Part shown: positions 6,890 to 13,687 of the stretch, piece by piece
How positions within the stretch are numbered: the stretch's first letter is position 1
Layout: every line of letters begins with the position of its first letter
The notes under the pieces: model-generated
What the model saw: the letters and a program-made list of their open reading frames with translations, nothing else
Databases searched by the model: none
Told to the model about the DNA's origin: nothing
NCBI GenBank assembly: GCA_035719045.1
Contig: DASTGO010000155.1
Coordinates: 1-30,787 of the forward strand
Direction: 5' to 3'
Length of the DNA stretch: 30,787 bases
From: DASTGO01 sp035719045
GTDB taxonomy: Bacteria > Actinomycetota > Actinomycetes > Actinomycetales > Kineosporiaceae
Translations under genes and position numbers: made by a program

Positions 6890-9052
6890 TCAGCGACTGC
6901 GGAACCTCGGACCCAGCCGGCCCCGGCGCGGGATCACGGTCAGGGCGACCGGCTGTACCGGCATCGTCGGCCGCAGCTCCGCGTCGTCGCCGAATTCCCC
7001 GAGCAGGTCGGGGGCCAGGTCCGGGGCGATGTCAGGTGCCAGGTCCGGCCCGGTGCCGGGATCGGTGTTCACGGCAGGGGCTGCCTGCGCGAACCCTCCG
7101 GAGCCCGGACCGGCCGGTGCGGGGACCGGGTGGCCCGGGGCGGCGGGGTCGAGTTGGGCGGACCACGATCCGGGGGCCGGCACTGCAGCCGGAGCGGCCA
7201 CGGACGCCACGGGCCCTGCCGTCGGCGCGGACGCCACGGGCACCGCAGCCGGAGCGGACACGGACATCTCCGGGACCGGGGTCCGCCTCGTCGCCGTGTC
7301 AGCCGGAGCGCCGGGACGGCTGCGGGGGAGCAGACGGCCGATCCACCCGCGGCGGGACGGGATGACGTCGACCTCGGCGGTGACGCTCAGCTGGCCGGGG
7401 CTCTGCGGTGCCAAGTCCGGGGCAGGGGCTTCGGCGCCGGTGGCGGTGGCGGGCAGTTCCAACGCGCCGGACGGTGCCGCGCCGAGGTCCCACACCTGCG
7501 GGCGGTCATCGGCGCCGAAGGGTCCGTCGTCGGCGGCGGACCGGGGACTCGGCACAGCGGGACCAGGGGAAATACCGGCTACGGGCGAGGGCCACGGCTG
7601 GGCGACCGGCAGCGGGGCTGACGTCGGCAGCGGCGGCGGGGCTTGGACCGGCGCTGGGGCCGAGGGGTGGCCGAGGACGGGCGCGACCAGCTCCGCCGAA
7701 CTCGGCGTGACGGCGGGGGCAGGCAGCACGGCGGGAGCCGGAGCCAAGGCCGGCACCAGGGCGGATCCGGCTCTCGGCGCGAACGTCGGCGCGTGGGCGG
7801 GCGCACTCCGCTGTCCCCGGAGCACTCCCCACGCGGACTGCACCGCCACTGCGGCATGGGCCCGGCGGACGGCGGGGATGAGGGGACCCTCGGCCCCGGA
7901 TCCACCGGCCGGGGCGGACCCCGACCCGGCCGGCTCCTGCTCGGCCGGCTCCTGCTCGGCCGGCTCCGTGGTGGCGTCGCCCCCGGCAGCGGCCCGGTGC
8001 CGTGCGCGTCGCCGCGTGCGTGACTGGTCCACCGGGTCCTCGATGTCCGGGCCCGCAAGGTCTTCCGGATGCTGTGGGTCCGTCTGGTTCTGCGGGTCCG
8101 TCTCATCCTCCCGACCGGTCGGGTACTCGGGTCCTGCCTGGTACCCGGTGCCGGTCGGGTACCCCGCGGCCGCCTGGACCTGTGGAGGGGGCGGGTACGG
8201 CGGGCCTGCCGGGTGTCCCGGGCCTGCCGGGTTTTCCGGGGGTGTCGGGTTTTCCGGGGGTGTCGGGCGGCCGTCCGCTGGGACTGCCTGGTGTTCCGGG
8301 GCCATCTGGTACTCCTGGCTCGTCTGGTACTCCGGGCCCCCCGGGTACCCCTGGTGTTCCGGGGCCGCCGGGGCCCTCGGGTACTCCGGGACGGTCTGGT
8401 CAACGGGATCCACCTGACCCGGGAGCCGGTCCGGTGCCGGGTCGGCGTTCGGCTCCGGCAGCCCATCCGTCGCAGCCCCCGGATGGCCGTGTCCGTGTGC
8501 GGCCGGATCCCACGGTTTCCACCAGCGGCCGCCGCAGATCCGGTGGGCCGCATATCCGATGCCGAGCACGACCAGTACGTCCCCGATGCTGAAGACGTTG
8601 GCCAGCGGAACCCCGGCCGGCACGGCGAACACGTCGCCGAGGAAGGCCAGCCGTGGATGGTCCACCAGCCCGGAGTTCACGAACCGGTCGCCGGTCTCGA
8701 CGATCCCGGCCGTCTCCAGGGCCGAGCGGCTGGCCGGCAGCACCCCGTCGTTGAGCGCGATGGTGACCCCGTTGCTGACCGCCCCGGCCGCGATCGGCAG
8801 CATCCCGGGGATGCGCCGGTTCACCAGGAGGAACACCCCTGCGGCGAGGTAGGTGGCCAGATGTGCCGCGCGGACGGGCCGGTCCTGCCCGAGTGGGAAC
8901 TGGACGATGACGACCTGGACCAGCAGGGCCAGCAGGATCAGCGGCAGCCAGCGCAGCCGGACCCGGGCCAGCCGGCTCACCCGCCCACCGACCAGGACCA
9001 CGCTGAGCAGGCTCAGCAACGCCGCGACGGGAATGATCATCCGGCGGCGCAT
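6890..9052 (-). CDS. DUF5317 membrane protein with a long disordered C-terminal extension
   Basis: The first 190 residues or so match my memory of DUF5317: about four to five hydrophobic segments, NRRIPGMLPIAAGAVSNGV, and the signature FLGDVFAVPAGVPLANVFSI followed by GDVLVVLGIGYAAHRICGG. Function is unknown. DUF5317 proteins are usually little longer than this domain; here about 520 further residues follow. They are Pro/Ala/Glu/Gln-rich with tandem repeats (PPENPT twice, PAEQE repeats, many PEYQ and PEHQ tetrapeptides) and end in a basic tail, RRGRLGPRFRSR. High third-position GC and an uninterrupted frame support the extension being translated. The ATG 9052 start has no strong ribosome binding site; Met at 9040 is an alternative. 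The tail is probably cytoplasmic or cell-wall-facing depending on the number of spans. Confidence 0.75.
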   Translation of the reverse strand: MRRRMIIPVAALLSLLSVVLVGGRVSRLARVRLRWLPLILLALLVQVVIVQFPLGQDRPVRAAHLATYLAAGVFLLVNRRIPGMLPIAAGAVSNGVTIALNDGVLPASRSALETAGIVETGDRFVNSGLVDHPRLAFLGDVFAVPAGVPLANVFSIGDVLVVLGIGYAAHRICGGRWWKPWDPAAHGHGHPGAATDGLPEPNADPAPDRLPGQVDPVDQTVPEYPRAPAAPEHQGYPGGPEYQTSQEYQMAPEHQAVPADGRPTPPENPTPPENPAGPGHPAGPPYPPPPQVQAAAGYPTGTGYQAGPEYPTGREDETDPQNQTDPQHPEDLAGPDIEDPVDQSRTRRRARHRAAAGGDATTEPAEQEPAEQEPAGSGSAPAGGSGAEGPLIPAVRRAHAAVAVQSAWGVLRGQRSAPAHAPTFAPRAGSALVPALAPAPAVLPAPAVTPSSAELVAPVLGHPSAPAPVQAPPPLPTSAPLPVAQPWPSPVAGISPGPAVPSPRSAADDGPFGADDRPQVWDLGAAPSGALELPATATGAEAPAPDLAPQSPGQLSVTAEVDVIPSRRGWIGRLLPRSRPGAPADTATRRTPVPEMSVSAPAAVPVASAPTAGPVASVAAPAAVPAPGSWSAQLDPAAPGHPVPAPAGPGSGGFAQAAPAVNTDPGTGPDLAPDIAPDLAPDLLGEFGDDAELRPTMPVQPVALTVIPRRGRLGPRFRSR
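7928..7967 (-). repeat. 15-bp tandem repeat, 2.7 copies, in the DUF5317 tail
   Basis: The 15-base unit at 7928-7942 is repeated exactly at 7943-7957 and partly at 7958-7967. On the minus strand it encodes PAEQE repeats. The frame is preserved, which supports this strand being the coding one. Confidence 0.8.
8228..8263 (-). repeat. 18-bp perfect tandem duplication in the DUF5317 tail
   Basis: Two identical 18-base units (8228-8245 and 8246-8263) encode the repeated hexapeptide TPPENP on the minus strand. They lie in a wider region (about 8130-8400) of degenerate PEYQ/PEHQ repeats. Confidence 0.85.
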
Positions 9053-9287
9053 TCAGGACACGCGGGGTTCACGAATGGCCTATCGACGTCCGTACCGCCG
9101 GTCTGGAGTGGTTCCACCGCAACCCTCCCGGGTGTCCCGGGAACGTTCCCCCCGCACGGGCTGGCAGCCAGCACGGGCAGGCAGCGGCGCCGGCCGGGCA
9201 GCAGGCATCGCCGGTGTGGTCGGACCGACCGTGCGACCGGCAGACCCCGCCAGCAACCGGCAGACCGCGACAGGAGGCACCGACGGC

Positions 9288-9324
9288 GGAGGAGCCCGCG
9301 ACGCCGGGCGTCACGGGCTCCTCC
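9288..9324 (-). terminator. Hairpin between the microprotein gene and DUF5317
   Basis: An 11-bp perfect stem (9288-9298 with 9314-9324) extends, after one mismatch, by four more pairs to a short loop. It lies 26 bases past the stop of the 30-residue ORF and 235 bases before the DUF5317 start. It could terminate the microprotein transcript or partly attenuate read-through into DUF5317. The rest of 9053-9287 shows no gene I can support. Confidence 0.6.
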
Positions 9325-9350
9325 GGTGCTGGGCCGTCAGGGCGATCGGG

Positions 9351-9443
9351 TCACCACCACTTGGTGCCGGCGCCGACCACCGCCGCGAGGGTGACGACCG
9401 CGCCGATGACATTCAGGGATCGCAGGGCGAGAACGCGGGTCAC
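9351..9443 (-). CDS. 30-residue single-span membrane microprotein
   Basis: A GTG start at 9443 is preceded on the minus strand by GGAAGGAG with a 5-base spacer, one of the best ribosome binding sites in the window. The 30-residue product opens VTRVLALRSLN, then a hydrophobic core (VIGAVVTLAAVVGAG), and ends TKWW before a TGA. It is Arg-rich at the N-terminus, has one transmembrane-length helix, and ends in an aromatic membrane-interface tail. This is the classic layout of a small membrane protein with the N-terminus inside. Nearly all third positions are G or C. It lies upstream of DUF5317 on the same strand, with a hairpin between. Function is unknown; a regulator or partner of a membrane complex is possible. 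Confidence 0.65.
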   Translation of the reverse strand: MTRVLALRSLNVIGAVVTLAAVVGAGTKWW

Positions 9444-9508
9444 GGGTACTCCTTCCGACGGGTGGGGACTGGTGGCGCGCGCATCTCCATGGCAGCGCGC
9501 ACGTAGTC

Positions 9509-9530
9509 ACACCGCTACCCTGCGCGGTGT
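9509..9530 (-). promoter_or_regulatory. 7-bp inverted repeat upstream of the microprotein
   Basis: ACACCGC (9509-9515) and GCGGTGT (9524-9530) are exact reverse complements with an 8-base spacer. The site is 65 bases upstream of the microprotein start and is a candidate operator. TACCCT inside the spacer could also be a plus-strand -10 box. Confidence 0.3.
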
Positions 9531-9794
9531 TGTCCACCCTGTCGGACATCCCGTTGGTCGGAACCGGTGAGCCGGCGGCAGCGCCGGTCCTGGCGCTGCG
9601 GCCGTCCGCCCGCCGGGCACACCCCCGGCTGACCTTGGCATCGGACCGCCCGCGCCCGAACTTGAGGGTGCCGGTGCCGGCGCCAGACACATGGTCCGCG
9701 CTGCCATCGGGTGACACCCGCGCGAAGGACCGTTCGTCCTTCCCTCACCTTCCGTGACGGCGTCGGACCTGGCGACCGGTGATCCGGAACACCA
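9531..9794. other. Non-coding stretch between the microprotein and exporter genes
   Basis: I see no well-supported gene here. A 76-codon plus-strand frame (GTG 9527 to 9757) sits 5 bases after a TACCCT box, which would suit a leaderless gene. However, its third-position GC (about 84 percent by my count) is below that of the neighbours and it resembles nothing I know. A small perfect hairpin (GAAGGAC 9724-9730, GTCCTTC 9736-9742) follows near its end. Confidence 0.3.
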
Positions 9795-9842
9795 CGACGG
9801 CCGGGCGGCGGCGACCCTGGGGTCACCTCCGCCCGGCCGTCG
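9795..9842 (-). terminator. Terminator of the MarR-MFS operon
   Basis: A perfect 14-bp stem (9795-9808 with 9829-9842) has a 20-base loop that can form an inner GACC/GGTC stem. It begins 41 bases after the exporter stop codon on the minus strand. Confidence 0.75.
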
Positions 9843-9883
9843 CCGGGGTCGGGTCCGGTCGGCTGTCCGCCGGCCCGCCGGGA

Positions 9884-11704
9884 TCAGGCCGGGGAACGCC
9901 CGCCCGAGGTCCCGGCCGCGTCCACCTGGTCGAGTTCGTCCTCGGTCAGGGTGTCGAGGTCGTCGGCCGTCACGCCGTCGACCAGGGCCCCGGCCGCCGG
10001 TTCGCCGACCACCGCAGCCGCGGCAGCCTCCTCGTGCCGTGCCTGGATGCCGGACTGGTGGCGCAGCCGCTCCTCGGGCAGGAACCACACCACCAGGAAC
10101 GCCAGACCCAGGACGACCGCGCCGAGCAGGAACACCGCGTCGATCGACTGCGAGAAGCCGACCAGGAAGGGCCGGGCCAGTCGCGGGTCGAGGTGGTTGA
10201 TGAACGCGGAGTTGTTCAGCGCCCCGGTGTTCAGCGAGCCCTGCCCGCCGCCGTTCGCGGCCGCCTGGAGGGCCTGCAGCACCGGGCGGTTGTCCGGGTT
10301 GGACAGCACGGCCGGGTCGTGCAGGGCACTCTGGAACGCCGGGGTGGTCGCGGCCGACCTGAACGCGGCCGCGATGTTGTCGACCACGCTGCTGAACAGC
10401 ACGGACAGGAACACCGCGGTGCCCAGGGTGCCGCCCATCTGCCGGAAGAAGGTCGCCGACGACGTGGCCACGCCCATGTCCTGCGGCGGGACGGCGTTCT
10501 GGATCGCCAGCACGAGGGTCTGCATGTTGAAGCCCAGCCCCAGGCCGAAGACCAGGGCGTACAGGTCGACGACCACCATCGAGGTGTCCACGGTGATCCG
10601 GCTGTACAGCAGGGTGCCCAGGACGAGCAGGGCCAGGCCGGCGATCGGGAAGAAGCGGTACCGGCCGGTCCGGGCGATCACCTGCCCGGAGACCACCGAG
10701 CCGGACATGATGCCCATCACCAGCGGCAGCAGGAGCAGACCGGCCGCCGTCGGGGAGTAGCCCTTGACGATCTGCATGTACAGCGGGAGGGCGGCCATCC
10801 CGCCGAACATCCCCATGCCGACCATGAAGTTGAGGATCGAGCCGATCCCGAAGGTCTTGCCCTTGAACAGCCGCAGCGGCAGCAGTGCCTCCTCGCCGTA
10901 GCGCCATTCCGCGATCAGGAACAGCACGACGCCGACGATCCCGACGACGTATGCGGTGATCGAGCGGCCGCTGGTCCAGCCCCAGTCCCGGCCCTGCTCG
11001 GCCACGGTCAGCAGCGGAACCAGCGCCAGGGTGAGCGCGAGCGCGCCGGGGTAGTCGATCGCGTGGTCCCGGCGGGTGTGCGGAAGGTGCAGCACCTTGG
11101 TGACCAGGGTCAGGGAGACGATCCCGATCGGGACGTTGACCAGGAACACCCAGCGCCAGCCGGTGATCCCCAGCAGCGTGTCCTGGCCGGCCAGGAAGCC
11201 GCCGACCACCGGACCGAGCACGCTGGAGGTCCCGAACACGGCCAGGAAGTAGCCCTGGTACTTGGCCCGCTCCCGTGGCGGCACGATGTCACCGATGATC
11301 GTCAGGGCCAGCGAGAACAGCCCGCCGGCGCCGATCCCCTGGACCGCCCGGAACACCGCGAGCTGGTACATCGACTGCGCGGCCCCGGACAGGGCGGACC
11401 CGATCAGGAACACGGTGATGGCGAACAGGAAGAACGGCCGCCGCCCGTAGATGTCGGACAGCTTGCCGTACAGCGGCGTCGCGATCGTCGAGGTGATCAG
11501 GTACGCCGTGGTGGCCCACGCCTGGAGGCTGAGCCCGTTGAGGTCGTCGGAGATGGTCCGGATGGCGGTCGCGACGATCGTCTGGTCGAGGGCGGCCAGG
11601 AACATCCCGGACATCAGTCCGGCGAGGATGATCGTGATCTGTCGGTGGCTGAAGGAGCCCGGGGCCTGGGCCTGAGGCGGCCCGGCGGTCGAGCTGGAGG
11701 TCAT
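9884..11704 (-). CDS. DHA2-family (EmrB/QacA-like) MFS drug exporter, 14 spans
   Basis: This is a proton-driven multidrug efflux transporter of the 14-helix DHA2 branch, 606 residues. Family motifs are present: LDQTIVATAIRTISDDL in helix 1, the loop 2-3 motif GKLSDIYGRRPFFLF, AVFRAVQGIGAGGL, the antiporter motif LGPVVGGFLAG, and GWRWVFLVNVPIGIVSL. A large loop with LQAAANGGGQG lies before the last helices, where QacA-type proteins carry an extracytoplasmic domain. The C-terminus is acidic (TEDELDQVDAAG). ATG 11704 follows AGGAG with a 6-base spacer; the frame extends upstream but has no such site. It is downstream of a MarR gene on the same strand with a 140-base gap, the usual regulator-pump arrangement, so substrate-responsive derepression is likely. 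Confidence 0.92.
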   Translation of the reverse strand: MTSSSTAGPPQAQAPGSFSHRQITIILAGLMSGMFLAALDQTIVATAIRTISDDLNGLSLQAWATTAYLITSTIATPLYGKLSDIYGRRPFFLFAITVFLIGSALSGAAQSMYQLAVFRAVQGIGAGGLFSLALTIIGDIVPPRERAKYQGYFLAVFGTSSVLGPVVGGFLAGQDTLLGITGWRWVFLVNVPIGIVSLTLVTKVLHLPHTRRDHAIDYPGALALTLALVPLLTVAEQGRDWGWTSGRSITAYVVGIVGVVLFLIAEWRYGEEALLPLRLFKGKTFGIGSILNFMVGMGMFGGMAALPLYMQIVKGYSPTAAGLLLLPLVMGIMSGSVVSGQVIARTGRYRFFPIAGLALLVLGTLLYSRITVDTSMVVVDLYALVFGLGLGFNMQTLVLAIQNAVPPQDMGVATSSATFFRQMGGTLGTAVFLSVLFSSVVDNIAAAFRSAATTPAFQSALHDPAVLSNPDNRPVLQALQAAANGGGQGSLNTGALNNSAFINHLDPRLARPFLVGFSQSIDAVFLLGAVVLGLAFLVVWFLPEERLRHQSGIQARHEEAAAAAVVGEPAAGALVDGVTADDLDTLTEDELDQVDAAGTSGGRSPA

Positions 11705-11844
11705 GCTCACTCCTGGTGGTGGATGGTGCCCGGCTGCCCGGGCCCGGGGTGCGGGTCGGGTGTGCGGGCCCTGGCCTGTCACTGGTGGCCGGTCGGTGGT
11801 GGCCGGACGAGTGGGGAGCGCCCGCGGGGGGCGCCGGAGGGGTG

Positions 11845-12489
11845 TCAGGTCTGGCCAGCTGAAGGAACGGGTGGGCCTGCGCGGCTGCCGTCCTGCCGGA
11901 ACGCCTCCAGGTCGTCGTTGAACCGGGAGAGCAGGTCGGTCAGGGATTCCAGGTCCTCGGCGTGCCAGCCGGACAGGGCGGCCAGGAAGGCCTCGTTCCG
12001 CTTGCGGGCCCCGTTCTCCCACACCGCCCGGCCCTGCTCGGTCGCCACGAGTTGCACGGCCCGGCCGTCCTCGGGGTCGGCCCGCCGCTCCGCCAGCTGG
12101 GCCCGGACCAGCTGTGCCGCATGCCGGCTCACGGTGGACGGGTCCAGCAGACTGATCTCGGCCAGGTCTGCCTGCCGGCGCGGACCGCAGCGGACGAGCT
12201 GGCTGAGCAGTCCGAAGGCCGCCCAGTCCAGGCCGGGCGGCATCACCTCGCCCAGACGCAGTTTCATCAGGTGCAGCAGCCGTGCGTGCCGGCCGAGTTC
12301 CTGGCCCAGCCGGGTCACCTGGGCCTCGATGTCGGTGGCCGGCCGGTCGGTGACGGGCTGCGTGGTGGCCGTGCCGTGACAGCTGACGGTGCCGTCGGGG
12401 AGTGCCCCGTCGGGGACGGGGCACTCGGGGATGACGGTGCTGTCAGGGATGGTGGCGCCCTCCCCGGTGCCGGTCCCTGTCAGCTCCAT
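11845..12489 (-). CDS. MarR-family transcriptional regulator
   Basis: A winged-helix repressor of about 214 residues. After a low-complexity first 60 residues the MarR domain shows MPPGLDWAAFGLLSQLV, the recognition helix region ADLAEISLLDPSTVSRHAAQLV and the wing ADPEDGRAVQLVATEQG. A C-terminal dimerisation helix pair follows (ESLTDLLSRFNDDLEAF). The upstream frame is open to 12573, but the extra codons are not coding-like, and ATG 12489 follows a GGGGACGAGG region. It probably represses itself and the downstream exporter gene. An A/T-rich stretch just upstream (12520-12590) is the likely control region. Confidence 0.88.
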   Translation of the reverse strand: MELTGTGTGEGATIPDSTVIPECPVPDGALPDGTVSCHGTATTQPVTDRPATDIEAQVTRLGQELGRHARLLHLMKLRLGEVMPPGLDWAAFGLLSQLVRCGPRRQADLAEISLLDPSTVSRHAAQLVRAQLAERRADPEDGRAVQLVATEQGRAVWENGARKRNEAFLAALSGWHAEDLESLTDLLSRFNDDLEAFRQDGSRAGPPVPSAGQT

Positions 12490-12826
12490 GACCTCGTCCC
12501 CTGGTGATCGTTGCCCAGCCGTGTTAAAAGTCGACACCAATAGATGTACCACACAACAAGTTGCCCTCCACATTCAATTCCCCCTGTCGAGCCCATGTGC
12601 TGACCCCGGCGCGTACTCGCGGACATCCGGGGCCTTCCGGGCGATGTGGGCGGATCGCCCGGACCCAGGCTCCAACCCGTGTGGTCACCATCACATTGAC
12701 CGTTCCGACCGGCGGTTATGTCCCGTTCCGTCCCGACGTCCGAGCTCGGTGGACACTAGCCTCGGCTCGGAACCGTGCCGCAGGTCCACCGCCCGCCGGG
12801 CGGGCGCGGATCCAGGAGGAGCCGGT
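12490..12826. promoter_or_regulatory. Divergent control region, MarR / carbon-nitrogen hydrolase
   Basis: This 337-base gap holds the most A/T-rich DNA of the window (12520-12590). It contains GTGTTAAAAGTCGACAC (4-bp arms) and CAACAAGTTG, both candidate MarR half-site pairs. No clean minus-strand promoter can be assigned. Toward the hydrolase, TTGACC (12696-12701) is a possible -35 and TAGCCT (12757-12762) a possible -10, but they are not correctly spaced with each other. Confidence 0.4.
12636..12663. promoter_or_regulatory. 10-bp inverted repeat in the divergent region
   Basis: TCCGGGCGAT and ATCGCCCGGA are exact reverse complements with an 8-base spacer. It could be an operator, or a hairpin insulating the two divergent transcription units. 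Confidence 0.45.
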
Positions 12827-13687
12827 ATGCGGGTGCACGTCGTCCAGGTCGCCTACGGCGACGACGAGCCGATGAGCGACCGCGTGGCGCGGGTGACGGA
12901 ACTCGTCCGTGCCCAGCGAGGCGCCGACCTCGTCGTGCTGCCCGAGCTGTGGGCCGCGGGCGGTTTCTCCTACCGGGAGTGGCCCGGCCGCGGTGAGCCC
13001 GTCGACGGGCCGACCGTGCAGGCGGTGGCCACCGCGGCCGCCGAGATCGGGGCCGTGGTGCACGCCGGCAGCATCGTCGAGACGCTCCCCCCGGACGCTC
13101 CCGCGCAACTGCGTGGCCCGGGCCGTCGCGGGGTCTGGAACACCTCGGTGCTGATCGGACCGGACGGTCACACGGTGGCCACCTACCGCAAGATCCACCG
13201 GTTCGGCTTCGGCGAGGGCGAGCCCGCCCTGATGGAGGCCGGTGAGGACGTCGTCACCGTCCCGGTACAACTGCCCCGTCCGTCCGGCGCGACCGGACCG
13301 TTCGCCTCCGCACCGGCGGCGGAGCCCACCGTGCTGGGCCTGGCCACCTGCTACGACCTGCGCTTCCCGGAACAGTTCCGGCTGCTGCTGGACGCCGGCG
13401 CCGAGCTGGTCGTGATCCCCGCCGCGTGGCCCGCCCCACGGGTGGAGCACTGGCGGCTGCTCGGCCGGGCCCGGGCGATCGAGAACCAGGTGGTCGTCGT
13501 CCAGTGCAACACCGCGGGCACCCACGCCGGGACCGTGATGGGCGGCCACAGCCAGGTGGTGTCCCCGACCGGCGAGGTGCTCGCCGAGGCGGGCGAGGGC
13601 GAGGAGGTGCTGGCCGTCGACGTCGACCTCGACGAGGTGACTGCCTGGCGGCAACGGTTCCCGGTGCTCGCGGACCGGCGACTGTGA
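12827..13687 (+). CDS. Carbon-nitrogen hydrolase (nitrilase superfamily)
   Basis: A 286-residue amidase-type enzyme with the complete superfamily triad: E40 in VVLPELWAAGG, K122 in TYRKIHRFGFGEGEP and C175 in LGLATCYDLRFPE. Members cleave amide or nitrile C-N bonds through a cysteine thioester. This branch, ending in QRFPVLADRRL, is one I recall as common in actinobacteria with no defined substrate; omega-amidase or deaminated-glutathione amidase activity is possible. There is no signal peptide, so it is cytoplasmic. ATG 12827 has AGGAGGA upstream. Its stop overlaps the start of the glycosidase gene (GTGA), so the two are translationally coupled. Confidence 0.9.
   Translation: MRVHVVQVAYGDDEPMSDRVARVTELVRAQRGADLVVLPELWAAGGFSYREWPGRGEPVDGPTVQAVATAAAEIGAVVHAGSIVETLPPDAPAQLRGPGRRGVWNTSVLIGPDGHTVATYRKIHRFGFGEGEPALMEAGEDVVTVPVQLPRPSGATGPFASAPAAEPTVLGLATCYDLRFPEQFRLLLDAGAELVVIPAAWPAPRVEHWRLLGRARAIENQVVVVQCNTAGTHAGTVMGGHSQVVSPTGEVLAEAGEGEEVLAVDVDLDEVTAWRQRFPVLADRRL

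Noticed and set aside
8002..8592. Plus-strand frame of 196 codons with collagen-like Gly-x-Pro triplets.
   Set aside because: It is antisense to the DUF5317 tail, has no ribosome binding site, and its periodicity follows from the tail's repeats. The minus frame has a conserved domain and longer continuity.
9069..9314. Minus-strand frame of 81 codons between the microprotein and DUF5317.
   Set aside because: It lacks a ribosome binding site, is Cys/Gly/Arg-rich and overlaps the hairpin; it is not coding-like.
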